A stretch of 64,000 bases of DNA from Aphidius gifuensis (GCF_014905175.1 NC_057792.1:13495321-13559320), one strand, 5' to 3'. Positions 1-11,544 are shown, counted from the stretch's first letter. The notes: a model not told the origin generated them from the letters alone. Translations and numbers: made by a program.

Positions 1-220
1 TAAATATAAAGGGAAAATTCTCTCCGTGCAGGCATGCATACAAAAACATATATTTCTACTGTAGTAGTGTTACAGAATTTTTTCTCTTTAATAAAAAAGG
101 GCCACTATAATCAACATCCACAATTTTCGAGACATTTCTTGCGTTTACTCTATCTTCGGGTAAGTCAGAAATTTTGAGTTTTTCTGCTTGAGCGACGAAG
201 TGAAAACAAGTCATGCATGA
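1..220 (-). pseudogene. BEL/Pao integrase fragment
   Basis: Read on the minus strand, this encodes the stretch from the second zinc-binding Cys pair into the integrase core (SCMTCFHF, then LPEDRVNARNV, then a DYSGPF-like motif with the first catalytic Asp). It matches position for position the same region of the longer integrase at 24555-26048. A stop and loss of frame appear toward the window start, so it is a decayed piece. It ends where the foldback element begins near 225. The family assignment is firm; the rest of the element lies outside the window or is gone. Confidence 0.75.
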
Positions 221-226
221 CTAAGT

Positions 227-1435
227 AAAAGAATTTAGAATAGTCATATTCTTATGTATATTTTAATAGATATCTATTATAAGAATTCTGGCTTCGAGGT
301 AAAGTACTTGCTTCACACCCAGAAGGACCCGGGTTCAAATCTCGACGAAAGAATTATTTTTTGTTTTTTATTTCATTAAAATTTGAATTAATTTTTCAAA
401 AAAATCAACTCACGGGGCGGGGGGGGGGGGATAAAAATTCGAAAATTTTTATCAAATTTTTATATAATTTCTATAAAATTTTTCCATAAAAATTTTATAA
501 AAATTTTAATGAAAACTTCTTAACAAGTTTGCCCAAATTTTATTCGATATAAGAATTTTATTCGTGGAAGAAGAAGTTTTTAAAAAAATTTTTATAAAAT
601 TTTTATGAAAAATTTTATAAAAATTATATAAAAATTTTCGAATTTTCATCCCCCCCCCCTCCCCGTGAGTTGATTTTTTTAACAAATTAATTCAAATTTT
701 AATAAAATAAAAAACAAAACATAAATCTTTCGTCGGGATTTGAACCCGGGTCTTTCTGGGTGTGAAGCTAATACTCTGATATCTATCAAAATATACATAA
801 GAATATGACTATTCTAAATTCTTTTAATTTGCTGGTGAATCAGAATTCTATGATTAACTCTCATTCAAATATAAAAAATTTTAAATTTATGAACTCTTTG
901 TTCATATTTGTATGAGAAAAAAAGATAAAAACGGGAATAAAACAGCAAAATGACTAATCTTAATTCTTTTACTTTGCTGTTTTATTCCCGTTTTTATCTT
1001 TTTTTCTCATACAAATATGAACAAAGAGTTCATAAATTTAAAATTTTTTATATTTGAATGAGAGTTAATCATAGAATTCTGATTCACCAGCAAATTAAAA
1101 GAATTTAGAATAGTCATATTCTTATGTATATTTTAATAGATATCTATCACAAGAATTCTGGCTTCGAGGTAAAGTACTTGCTTCACACCCAGAAAGACCT
1201 GGGTTCAAATCCCGACGAAAGAATTATTTTTTGTTTTTTATTTCATTAAAATTTGAATCAATTTCTCGAATAAATCAACTCACGGGAAGGGGGGGGGGCG
1301 GTAACAATTCGGAAATTTTTATAGAATTTCTATAAAATTTTTCCATAAAAATTTTATAAAAATTTTATAAATACTTCTTAACAAGTTTGCCCAAATTTTA
1401 TAAAAATTTTTCAAAATATTTCCGTGGGGGTTTAT
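227..1435. mobile_element. Foldback element with three tRNA-like segments
   Basis: Three copies of one ~320-bp arm lie in alternating orientation: plus at about 227-555, minus at about 560-828, plus at about 1099-1435. A further near-perfect inverted repeat (829-948 against 963-1098) lies between the last two, so 560-1435 can fold on itself almost completely. Each arm carries a tRNA-like block, a G- or C-homopolymer run and AT-rich TTTTATAAAA tracts. The right end reads AAAATATTTCCGTGGGGG, matching the ends of the foldback at 37950-38948. No protein is encoded. It is a non-autonomous, tRNA-headed palindromic element. Confidence 0.7.
283..348 (+). other. tRNA-like A/B-box segment
   Basis: TGGCTTCGAGGTAAAG resembles a pol III A box, and CGGGTTCAAATCTCG is a T-arm-like stem-loop holding a B box. 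The acceptor and anticodon stems do not pair properly, so it is tRNA-derived and not a functional tRNA gene. A second plus copy at 1153-1218 has a perfect CGGGTTCAAATCCCG T-arm, apart from one base at the stem foot. A minus copy at 731-775 keeps the B box only. Confidence 0.55.
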
Positions 1436-1981
1436 TATCTTTTGTTTAATAACTTTTCTCACTAATCCTTCAGTGATCATATATATTTTGTTCAACTTGA
1501 ATATTTAATAATTTATCATATGTTCATAATTTTCCTTTTCGTTTTCTACATTTTATTGATAACGGTACCTTAATCAATCCATGATCTTTATTGCCAGCTT
1601 CTCCAATAAAAAAATACATTTTATTTTGTCACTCTCATCACATATATCCATCGTAAATTTTTTACCAGTTCCTCGTTCGTTTTTCCATTCCTTTATTTCA
1701 CTTTTATTTATAATTCGTGCTCGAATTGTATCACTGTATTGAATTTTTAATTTAAATTTTTATGTAAATTATATTCATTTCTAATTTCTGACTTACCATA
1801 TTGTGTCTAATTTTAAATCTGTTTTTTTTTTTATTTTCTTTTTCATCAATGTATTTTTTGTTGTGTTTTTATCACTCAGTTTTATTTTTTTTTCTCCATT
1901 TTTGGATTGTTCCCTTTTTGTTTTCTTTTACCTATTTCGATTTCATTGGCTTATGATTTCGAAAATTTCGTTGTATCTGTT
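1436..1981. other. AT-rich stretch without recognised gene
   Basis: This is AT-rich, T-run-laden sequence. The only open frame reaching into it (1803-2141 plus) translates to low-complexity Phe/Ser-rich sequence with no recognisable domain, and I see no real gene. Confidence 0.5.
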
Positions 1982-4226
1982 CTTAAGGGAGTACTTTTAC
2001 GATAATCGATATAGAAAGTCTCGGAAAAAGCGTAGTAGTCTGCTCAAAATCTTTTCAACCTCGGGAATTTTTAAGTTTTTTAAAACAAAAAATATAGGGG
2101 TATGTAATCGGGGCTCGCGAATCGAATGGTTGGGTTTATAATTTGATAAGGCTAAGGGAAAGGGTTAAAAAAAAATAATCAAACATAAAATAATCAATTA
2201 CGCGTTTCCCGTTAGACTTAGAGTAAAATATTTCAAGTAAAAGTTGTAGATAATAAGATTTTAGGGGGGGTTGTTCCTATAAGTTTTTTTGTTTTAACCA
2301 CCGTTTACGCGTAATTAATTTTTAAATTTTGTGATTTTCTATTAAATCGTTACCCCTCACGTGTCCCCACTCAAAACTTCCATGCGCGAGCGCGATAGAT
2401 ATATGAAAAAGAGAGATAGTGTTATTTTGAGCCGACGCTACCCGACTGTACCCGACTCGACGCACGTACACACACACAGCTATTGTATTTACGCGCACTG
2501 TGATAGTATTAGTGATATACACTTTTAAATTCGATTTCAGGCAATTTTCTTATTTCTCGCGTTGTCGGCCCGGAATAACAACAAACAGGAATTGTTAATA
2601 AAAAAAAAATCTTAACAAATGGCCCTAATATTCAAGAATGCATCGATTTAAAAAATTTTTTTTTCATCGTGTTAATGATTACATGCACTAATAAAAATAC
2701 TCTCATTTCTATTTTCTCATGACACGTAATTATAGTAGATTATAGATTATAGTAGATTGATTTCGTCTTAGGGCACTTACGCGAAAAAACCACCCCTTTT
2801 ATCACAAAAATAATTACGCGTCGCGAAAAGAATAAAAAAAAAAATATTTTTGTCGAAGAAATATCAAATAACTCTCTATATCAAAAATAATTACGTGTCA
2901 TGAGAAAATAGAAATGAGAGTATTTTTATTAGCATACGATAGTGCATGTAATCATTAACACGATGAAGAAAAATCGATAAAATTTTGAAATTGATTTTGT
3001 TAAGATTTATTAACAATTCCTGATTTGTTGTTATTCCGGGCGACAACGCGAGAATAAGAAAATTGCCTGAAATCGAAAAGTGTCTATCACTAATATCACA
3101 GTGCGCTAAATACAAAGCTGATCGCTCGTGCGTGCGGCGTCGAAGTCGGCTCGGCAACATCGCTTTATCTCTATATCTATCGCGCTCGAGCATGGGAGTT
3201 TTTGGTGGGGACATGAGGGGGCAATAAAAATCACAAAATTTAAAATTAATACGCGTAAACGGTCGGTTAAAACAAAAACTTATAGGAAACCTAAACTTAT
3301 CTACAACTTTTACTTGAAATATTTTACTCTAAGTCTGGGAAATATTGATTATTTTATGTTTGATTATTTTTAACCCTTTCCCAGCCAATCATTATAAACA
3401 ACCATTCGATTCGCGGCACCGATACCCTATACTTTGTTTTAAAAAAGCAAAAATTCCCGGGTTGAAACATGAGCAGACTATAGTGTTAATTGCAACAAAG
3501 AGTCTATATCGGAGCCCGAAATTTTTGCCTGATACTGTACAAATCTCAGCCTATCACAGCCAAGTTGTGTTCGGGAAAACGCTCGGATTAATGTGTACTT
3601 GTGTTTGTGTGAATGTATGATGGTTGTTGTGACAGCTGATTATTTAGTTGTAAAGTGAAGTTATCAATATTGGAATATGCATATATTTATTCATTCAATT
3701 TTTTTAATCAATTTGTTTAGAAATAATTGGAAATTTTAATTCAATAAAATTATACTTCATTTATTATCAAGATGTTCTTATGTATATGTGTGATATATAA
3801 AATAAGTGGACAGTTGCGCACGAAGCATCATTGTCGCTCGGATACACTCGGCCTCACGTTCATGTCAAATATTAATAAATATTGCAAACTTTAACTAATA
3901 ATATCTCTGATTCTAGAAAGTTCAAGGTTCAATTTTTTTCCCAAAGTTTTCTAAATTATATCAATTTTGACATATTAATTTTTTATTAAATTTGTAAGAA
4001 CCGTTTTTTTGTTAGAACTAAAAATATAAAAAAATTAAAAAAAAATCCTATACCTGCAATAATAAACCACGTAAAAAGTTCACCTGTTTAGACTCAAATA
4101 TTTCTAATACTAGATTGTTCATCATCACAAAGTTAAGATCATTAGATGCAGGGGAATTCCAAGATTTATATATCCAAAAATTAGAAAAATTGTAAGAAAA
4201 CTTATCGACGGATGTACTCCCTTAAG
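1982..4226. mobile_element. 2.2-kb element with CTTAAGGGAGTAC ends and internal palindrome
   Basis: A 13-bp terminal inverted repeat, CTTAAGGGAGTAC, occurs at 1982-1994 and inverted at 4214-4226. Inside, about 2030-2760 and 2770-3480 are imperfect inverted copies of each other; both contain the CCGTTTACGCGTAATT block, the GCGCGAGCGCGATAGATAT block and a CCCCACTCAAAACTTCCATG-type block. The stretch 3500-4210 has no counterpart in the left arm and may be unique internal sequence or a later insertion. No transposase is encoded, and I found no clear target duplication, so the outer ends are provisional. Confidence 0.5.
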
Positions 4227-4282
4227 CTATTAGTATTTTTTAATTTTTATTTTTTCGATCAATTTTAATTTGGTAACTCGGT

Positions 4283-5785
4283 ACGAGGGGGAAGTCACTT
4301 GTGTAATCTGGTGTACATCGGAAGAAGAATCTTCAATAATCTCTTGTAATCTTACAGAAATGATTACGAAAAAATCGTGTAATCGATGTAATCTAAGGTA
4401 CTGTTGTAATCTTTTATAATCATCAATAATCTTCAAAAATTTCATGTAATCACCATTAATCTTACGTCGTATATCTTTAATCTGCGAAAATTTTCTTGTA
4501 ATCTTGACATGATTACAGAAAATCTCAGTAATCTTCCCTTCACTGTCTAAAAATCGCGCATGCGCGTGTAAACATGCACATGTATAGTATGCTAATTTTT
4601 TTTTTACTGTTCCGTAGGACACTTATGTTTTCGCTTTTCTGTGACTTTTGTTATTTCGAGATAAAACGTGAAGTCCTGAATCGAATTGGCTTGTGAGAAG
4701 CTCATTTTCTTTATTTTTCTTGGCCAAAAGCAATCGTCATATTTATTTCCAATTTTGGGGCCGTATTAGATTTAATATGCCTGTTTTTGGACATAGCCCA
4801 ATTCCAAATATTGACCGATCAATTCCGGCAATGTTTTAATCGACGACCCTTCATCTGTAGACTCTACGATATTTTTTTCAAAATTTTCGGTCGTTCATTT
4901 TTTTTTTTATTCAACGATGTGTAGTGTCACAAACTGTTTTTTTACAATATTTTTCGAACCGCTGAACCGAACTAGTTGAAGTTAAAACAAATTCAGGTTT
5001 TTTTTTTATTCCAAAAACAGACATGATATTTTTTTTTCATTTTTGGGCTTTATTAGATTCAATATGCCCATTTTTGGACATGGCTCAATTCCAAATATTG
5101 ACCAATCAATTCCGGCAATGTTTCAATCGACGACGCTTCATCTGTAGACTCTACGATATTTTTTTCAAATTTTTCGGTTGTTTATTTTTTTTTTATTCAA
5201 CGATATGTAGTGTCACAAACTTTTTTTTTACAATATTTTTTGAACCGCTGAACCGAATTAGTCGATGTTAAAACAAATTCACGTTTTTTTTTTTCCAAAA
5301 GCAGACATGATATTTTTTTTTACTTTTTGGGCCTTATTAGATTTGATATGCCCATTTTTGGACATGGCCCAATTCCAAATATTGACCGATCAATTCCGGC
5401 AATGTTTTAATCGACGACGCTTCATCTGTAGACTCTACGATATTTTTTTCAAAATTTTCGGTCGTTTATTTTTTTTTTATTCAACGATATGTAGTGTCAC
5501 AAACTGTTTTTTTACAATATTTTTGTAAACAGCAAGAAAAAAAAATAAAAAATCCCACGGAACACTTAGGGTGCACCTTGAGGAACTTTACTATCTTTTT
5601 TTTATTTATTAGTTTTTCATTATTTTTTTTTTCTTCTTTGAATTTTAAGTGTAATCATAAAAGATTACAGGGAATCTTTGTGATTACTAAAAAAAGTAAT
5701 CTTGTGTAATCATTGGAAAGATTACATGATTACTGGTAATCTGTAATCTGGTGTACACTAAATTTTGGAGTGACTTTCCCCTCGT
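4283..5785. mobile_element. 1.5-kb element with ACGAGGGG ends and GTAATC subterminal repeats
   Basis: The termini are imperfect inverted repeats: ACGAGGGGGAAGTCACT at 4283-4299 and AGTGACTTTCCCCTCGT at 5769-5785. Just inside each end are many copies of the hexamer GTAATC or its complement GATTAC (about 4300-4520 and 5650-5755), the layout of subterminal transposase-binding repeats. The interior is a three-copy tandem repeat. There is no transposase gene. The frames crossing the interior are by-products of the T-rich repeats. Confidence 0.6.
4745..5540. repeat. Tandem repeat, ~285-bp unit, about three copies
   Basis: The marker CAATTCCAAATATTGACC recurs in register (near 4799, 5087 and 5370) with spacing of about 288 then 283 bp, each followed by TTCATCTGTAGACTCTACGA and the GTAGTGTCACAAAC block. 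The copies are highly similar. They lie wholly inside the terminal-inverted element. Confidence 0.8.
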
Positions 5786-5824
5786 AATTTACTAAATAAA
5801 ATCGAAGTGAAAATACTTCATACG

Positions 5825-6160
5825 TGTTGCGTAGTACGGTTGCCTTCGAGTTCAGTTATTATTAACAATAATTTTGTTCAGGCGTGATTAATGATTCAAC
5901 CACACTTGTATTTTCGTGAAATGTATTTATTGAATTTTAAGAACTGATATTTCTTGATCGATTGATTTTTATTATATGATTGTTAACTCGAATGATTTGA
6001 CTGAGCAAGACGTTAGGTTGTGTTCTTCACCAAAGGTCGAGGTGAACTAATCGAATATACGAATATTATTTTCTGTCTGAAGGCTTGCACGGTAATTTCT
6101 ACATTGCACGTTCATACTCAACTGGATATATTCTGACGACAAAATATCCAGTCGAGTACA
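5825..6160 (-). mobile_element. Probable 3' LTR of a degenerate BEL element
   Basis: On the minus strand a purine tract, AACGGGGGGAGGA, at 6161-6175 is followed at once by TGTACTCGACTGG, as expected where a polypurine tract meets a 3' LTR. The same arrangement flanks the 3' LTR of the larger BEL element at 23876. The sequence ends in ...CGCAACA at 5825, giving a TG...CA unit of about 336 bp. No second LTR copy is in the window, so the outer boundary is tentative. Confidence 0.45.
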
Positions 6161-6338
6161 TCCTCCCCCCGTTGAGCCGAATGGCTCAACACTGGGATGA
6201 CTAGTATATGTATAAGAATAAGAGTGAATTCACGTTCTTGTTCGTCTTGTGTACGTGCTGCTCAATCATGTAAAGATTTTTTTTTTTTTTCCAATGATTA
6301 CAATACTATGAATGACATTATGAATTATGAATTATGAA

Positions 6339-7730
6339 TTATGAATTATTTGTTTGTTGAACGTCTTCGGGCAATGGACACAGTAGTTTGACTGAACGAG
6401 TGAACTCTCCGGTTGCAGTTTTGATGGTAGCCACACGTACGATCCCGTCTGTGCCTGGATTTTGCGTTGTTGAAGTTTGTTGAGATATTCTTGGCTCCAT
6501 CGTGCCCATAAATCTTGTCGAACTTTCTTGATGTGATCTCAAGTAGACAGACGATTGGTTGGTGTTGAAACCATATGATCGTTGGGATCAGAGGATAATG
6601 TGGTGATGGGTCTAGAATTTAAAATGCCCTTAATCTCAATTACTAATGCTTCGAAATCGTGTAGAGCAAATAAAGATTTACCTGCTACTCTTTTCAAGTG
6701 ATGTTTGAATATTTTAACGCTTGACTCCCATAGTCCGCCAAAGTTGAGTGCCATGGGAGGTATAAAATGCCATTCTACATTCTGATCAATCGCCTATTGA
6801 TCAATTAAGTCCTAATGCTTTTTTGATTCAAACAGATCATGTAACTCTTGTAAGTGATTGTAAGCTCCGACAAAGTTTGTTCCATTGTCTGAGAATGTTA
6901 GACTTAAGATGCCACGTCGTGCTCCGAAACGACGAACAGCTGCTAGAAAACCTTCGGTGGTTGAATCCTCTACTATTTCTAAATAAATAGCTTTCATTGT
7001 CATACAGATAAACACATATACATACACTTTGACCCACCCACGATTTCGGTATTTTTTTCTTTTTATAAAAAATGGACTGCAAAAATCTACACCTGTTCGA
7101 GCAAACACGCGGTTAATTGTCACTCTTTCTTTCGGCGAAACACTTATTTTATAGTTCGTTGCGTCAGCTCTGAATCGTAAGCAGCGCGTGCATTTCTGTA
7201 TGATGTGACGAACCTGATTTCGTCCGTCTATTAACCAATATTTTTGACGTAATGCTTATAGAGTTGACTAAACGCCTGCGTCATAATTTATAATATGTGT
7301 TTCTCTAACAATAAAATCAGTCAATGGATGTTTTGCTGGCAATAATATGGGGTGTTTTTGAGATAAAGTCAGTTTGGATTTTTTCAATCGACCACCCACT
7401 CGTAATATGCTGTCGGTGTCAATGAAAGGGTCTAAAGACTTAATGCGATTTTTAGACTTAATGCTATTCAAATCTAGCAAACGTTCTATTTTTTGCTGAA
7501 AGATTAAGGCTTGTAATGTTTTTAAGATGATTGATTCCGTGGCTCTGATTTCTTGTTTTTTCGAAAAACTTTTGTATTTATTGTTAAGTTTCATTCGAAG
7601 ACAATAGGCTACGATTCTCTTCAATTCCGCGTAAGATGAAAATTTTAAGAATATGTGAGTGTCAAGTTGATTTATGAGGCACGTGTTCTTTTTCAATTCT
7701 GGAATCTTGTTACATTTTATTTTTTAATAA
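6339..7730 (-). pseudogene. BEL/Pao integrase region, degenerate
   Basis: Minus-strand frames in sequence give the pre-integrase segment (FIDTDSILRVGGRLKKSKL, then LSQKHPILLPAKHPLTDFI; 7696-7268), a decayed zinc-binding segment near 7250-7130, the catalytic core (TGVDFCSPFF, then LEIVEDSTTEGFLAAVRRFG, then SDNGTNFVG; 7123-6812), the third catalytic motif NFGGLWESSVKIFK (6754-6539) and the C-terminal tail (KTATGEFTRSVKLLCPLP; 6542-6339). Several frameshifts, and a gap of about 40 residues before the tail, separate them. Both catalytic Asp and the Glu are still legible, unlike in the longer copy at 24555-26048. The purine tract and probable LTR follow downstream. It is a dead 3' fragment. Confidence 0.8.
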
Positions 7731-7810
7731 TAATTACCCACCTGGCACCATAAAATTTAATTCGTCAAGAATACATCCATACGTTAACACTCTAACAAAA
7801 CCTTGCATGA

Positions 7811-7987
7811 CAAAAATTAAATTTTACAAATATACTTTACAAGGATCTATTTGTCCAGCAATTCATAAACATGAAAAAAAACCACCGTTTGGCAGGCTGG
7901 ATGGCCCAAACATATATCACAAGCGATTTCACACCACAACAGCTGCAAGAACGTCGAGACTTGATACAACAACTACAGAGAGATTGA
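7811..7987 (+). pseudogene. Short open tail, possibly a retroelement ORF1 C-terminus
   Basis: This open frame of 58 codons lacks its own start and ends at TGA 7985-7987. Its C-terminus reads TSDFTPQQLQERRDLIQQLQ, a hydrophilic helical tail seen at the ends of some retroelement ORF1 proteins. The resemblance is only suggestive. It lies directly upstream (in BEL orientation) of the degenerate integrase and may be an unrelated scrap. Confidence 0.2.
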
Positions 7988-7989
7988 TT

Positions 7990-9120
7990 GATATTGATTG
8001 ATATATAAGTTTTATTGTCTAAATTTTAAACAAAATTTTGAATGATTACAATTAGAGTTTTATAGTGTATTAAGAAAGCTATTTTTGTGAGTGTGTGAGT
8101 ATAATATAGTGTATTTATATTGCATATAGTTGATTATTAAGAATTCCATATAATGTTGTTGTTTTTGAAAATGTTACAATATCAAGTTTTATCAATTTTC
8201 ATGTTGACGATAACAATATTTTAGTGCTTTATGTGCGTTGTGATCGCTAGTGTGTGTATGTTTGTGTAAATTTGAGTATGAATTGATTTGATAAACGAAT
8301 GAATGAGCGTAGAACATAGCTTCATATCAGCAAAATAACGAGAGAGTGTGATAAAGAGAGAGAGAGTGATTGTTTGATAATTTGCTTCAATTTTACTAGG
8401 ATCGTAGCCCGTAGGTCTGTTTATTGTTGAATGTGAAGATGAATGACTTTACGTTGCTGCATGATAGATTATTTTTAAGTGATTGAATGATTATATAGTG
8501 CGTGCAAGTGTGTTAGTGATAGATAATGCATGATTTTATTGTAGTATATTGTTGTGTGTAGGTTGACTTGCAGAAAGGATTTTATTGGAATGGTTGATGA
8601 TTGATGATGTAAATGATTGAGACAGCATAGTTAAGGTAGTTTGAAGAGAGTCCAATTTGAGAGAGTGTATTTAAGAGTTGTTTTACCTCAACTATGCTGA
8701 ATGACAGGCTATTTTTTGGTATTAGAGTGAATGAATTGTTTGCGTGGGTGTAAATGTCTATGTGTGTGTGTTTGTGACACATGGTATATGTTGATTGTTG
8801 ATGCTATGGTGGTACCGCCAGTGGTCGGAGCCGCAAGCTGGCATCCATGTTGTTCTATCTAGATGGCAGTGTCGTCAGATGCTGATAATAATTATTAGGA
8901 TGAAAAAATAACCTCCAAATTTCCACGATGATTTTATGCACACTTTTAATCGATTAATTAAAGTTTTGCGTAACTTCACCAGCAGTAATTTTTATAACCA
9001 CTTGAAGTACGCAAAAAATCGCTTGCGATATGCCTAAAAGTATGAATGCCCGAGGGCAGATTACTGCAGAAATTTGTATCAGAGTAGGACGTTAAAGAAT
9101 TTACGTGTACTATACTCACA
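7990..9120. other. Long AT/GT-rich stretch, no gene seen
   Basis: GT- and TGA-rich low-complexity sequence runs from about 8040 to 8800, with many GTGTGTG and TGATTGAT tracts, followed by ordinary AT-rich DNA. No frame shows a recognisable protein and I see no terminal repeats. Confidence 0.5.
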
Positions 9121-9142
9121 GAGAGAGAGAGAGAGAGAGAGA
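9121..9142. repeat. (GA)11 microsatellite
   Basis: Eleven perfect GA dinucleotides. A 121-codon frame runs through it (9105-9470), but it is Asn/Ser-rich, has no domain and is probably fortuitous. Confidence 0.9.
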
Positions 9143-9466
9143 ACACTTAAGATGCCGAGGTCGAATTTGGGAATGGCAAATTCAAGATAACAGTGAATCA
9201 AGTCACAGCTTAGCCAACGTAACTTGCTCTACTCATGCCTATTTACTGTCTTCAAATCATCAATCTTACTTGGATACACCAATTATATTAAGCAATAATA
9301 ATGATAATTATATATTAGATATTAATAGTATAATTATAAATTCTAATAGGTCAAGTGTTTTAAGCTACGATAATCATTTTAATACTAATAATTCATTGTT
9401 ATATGATAGCATACATAACAATATTCCATTAATTACTAAGAATTCTGACAGTAAAACCTTTGCTTG

Positions 9467-11085
9467 TTAATTTTGAAATAGACTTGTAAAGAAAGAAAGG
9501 AAAGAAATTTGTACGTAAATCTGGTACTTAAAATGTGTCATGAAGTTTTTTATCACTTGTTTATTTATTTTATTATTTAGTTTTATGTTTACTGTACCTT
9601 TTGCTTTAATTGTCGTAGTTGCATTATTTGCAAGGTTTAATGTTTGTGAACAGCAAGATACTTGATTTTCAAATCTTCGTTCATTACTACACATATGAGA
9701 TGTAGAGCCACTGTCAAGACGCCACAATTCAGTACGATTTGGTGTGAAAGTTGTAAGAGCTTCCACACCAATATTTAAACCAATTTCTTCAACTTTATTT
9801 GCATTTTCTTCTTTTGCTTTTCTAGCACGACAATTAGCATATGTGTGTCCTGGTTTTTTACAAAAACCACACTTTGGTCGTGAACCACTTGGTTTATTTT
9901 CTAAAGTACTTTCTCTAAATTGTAATTTATTGTAATTTTTCCAATTTTTCTTGTATTTATTTTGTGTTGTTAGTGAAGCACTTGATGCTGAAGAATCATT
10001 TTGACTTTTAGAGTCACTTTCCCCGAGAATTTTAATCTTCTGGACTTGGTAAATTTCCATGAGATTCTATTGCAACCTTAATATTAGAATATCTATTTGG
10101 CAAACTTAACAGCATCATCACAGTCAATAATTTTTCATTAATATTTATGCCAATTTGTTTTGATTCGTCTACATTGTCAAGAAATTTTTCCAGATGTATC
10201 CTAATATCTTCATCTTCTTGCATTTTTAAGGAGGTTATACACAAATTCATTGCGGGTGTTGCGGGGAGCTTCTGACGTCACAGTCTCAAGTGAAACTTGG
10301 CTACACTGTAAAATAATAAAGTGTAAAGTGCCTGCGCCCCGTATACAATATATGGGATTACGGGTATGTGTGTGTGTTTGAACATGCCATACGTTGCCAC
10401 ATCTAATTTTTGTAAAGTTTATAATTAATTTCTCATTAATTAACCGATCAACATATGAACATTTTTCGCGCAATTAATAAAACTCGGTTTCTAGTATATG
10501 TGTGATTTTTTTCAAGACTTTTTCATCATTTTTTCTATCCGAAAAAAATGGTTGAAATCTCCATAAGAGCCAATGTTAAATATTATTTTCAATAATTAAT
10601 TACAAAAAATTTAACCGATCAACATAAGAAAATAATTATACCGTTGTATTCAAAATGAAAAGATCTACTTGTATACAAAATTTCAGAACATTCTCATTAT
10701 ATTTTTTAAAAAAAGAGTAATTTGTGTATAACCTCCTTAAAAATATTAATTTCTTTAATAGGCTTGCCATCCTATCAGGTCCTTTAGATTGATGAATTTT
10801 GTGTAATTTTATGCACATATCATTTGTAGAGTCACAATCTTTTATTTTTTTCAACTCACTGGGTTGTATTGACAAAACTAAATCAGCTTAAGCCTTTTGG
10901 TCCATTGATATCCAGTTGGTAAGTGTAGGATTTGGTTGATTATCTTGACTTTCAGGTTTTGGTATAGTTCCATTAACAAATCCGATTAGATCATTTTTGA
11001 CAAGAATTGCAGTCATTTGAATCTTTCAAGTGTCAAAGTTATGCTTTCCTAGAGCTTCTACATGAACACTGTGATTACCAGCCAT
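9467..11085 (-). pseudogene. Copia-type gag and start of protease, broken
   Basis: On the minus strand an ATG at 11083-11085 opens a gag-like protein (MAGNHSVHVEALGKHNF), with a UBN2-like middle (HLEKFLDNVDE, then IGININEKLLTVMMLLSLP), a CCHC knuckle (CGFCKKPGHTYANC) and the aspartic protease start LDSGSTSHM, the order of Ty1/copia Gag-Pol. At least two nonsense codons lie in the first 70 codons, a 507-bp element interrupts the middle, and the frame is lost after the protease start. No integrase or reverse transcriptase follows. With the primer site and LTR at 11205 onward, this is the 5' end of a dead element, truncated near 9470. Confidence 0.8.
10230..10736. mobile_element. 507-bp piggyBac-type MITE in copia gag
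   Basis: Exact 18-bp terminal inverted repeats, GGAGGTTATACACAAATT, are flanked on both sides by TTAA (10226-10229 and 10737-10740), the piggyBac target duplication. The gag reading frame on either side is contiguous if the element and one TTAA are ignored, so the insertion boundary is exact. The interior has no transposase. It also has an internal partial duplication around ATTAACCGATCAACATA (near 10440 and 10614). Confidence 0.85.
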
Positions 11086-11204
11086 ATTTTTTTAATTTAT
11101 AGAACTAATAAATTATTTCTAACCTTCAAATTAACCGCGTGGCTTTAATTTATAATACCTCATAAAAAATATATTCAATGTATATTCATTTCATTTTTGC
11201 GAGA

Positions 11205-11217
11205 TAGGCCCATAACC
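11205..11217 (-). promoter_or_regulatory. Copia primer-binding site
   Basis: On the minus strand this reads GGTTATGGGCCTA directly after ...TTACAACA. Copia elements prime from an internal fragment of initiator tRNA-Met and carry GGTTATGGGCC here. The site confirms the family of the adjacent gag and marks the inner LTR edge at 11218. Confidence 0.75.
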
Positions 11218-11525
11218 TGTTGTAATATATGAGGTTGGGTTTTTGAAATAATAATAACACAAGTAATCAGTTTACTATTAATGAACACACTTTCATTATA
11301 ATAAAGACTGGTTGCTGATTATTTATTCAATTTTTTATTGTTATTATCTTTATCATTTGGAGTATATATGTATACAGTTGTATATGTCCATATATGTTTG
11401 TATATAAACATATATGATTGTATACAAGATGAATATAGTTCAAGTTGTATATAGTTGAATATGGTTGTATACAAACAGTTTATACTTCATATTCAAGTTT
11501 ATGTAATTGTATAAACTTATATATG
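11218..11525 (-). mobile_element. Copia 5' LTR, outer edge uncertain
   Basis: The inner edge is set by the primer-binding site: the minus-strand LTR ends ...ACAACA at 11218. The body is AT-rich, with TATA/TGTATA repeats about 11360-11520. No second LTR is in the window, so the outer edge is only estimated; a different dispersed repeat has begun by about 11545. Confidence 0.45.
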
Positions 11526-11544
11526 GAGAATTCTAATTTTTTTT

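Noticed and set aside
283..348. Possible functional tRNA genes in the foldback elements
   Set aside because: Only the A/B-box regions and T-arm are tRNA-like; the acceptor and anticodon stems do not pair, and copies occur in mirrored arms of a repeat.
1803..2141. 112-codon plus-strand frame
   Set aside because: Phe/Ser-rich low-complexity translation of T-runs, no domain, and it crosses an element boundary at 1982.
5023..5528. Two similar ~85-codon plus-strand frames
   Set aside because: They are translations of the same tandem repeat unit; sequence is low-complexity and tracks the repeat.
9105..9470. 121-codon plus-strand frame
   Set aside because: It begins in a GA microsatellite and is Asn/Ser/Ile-rich without domain or splice context.
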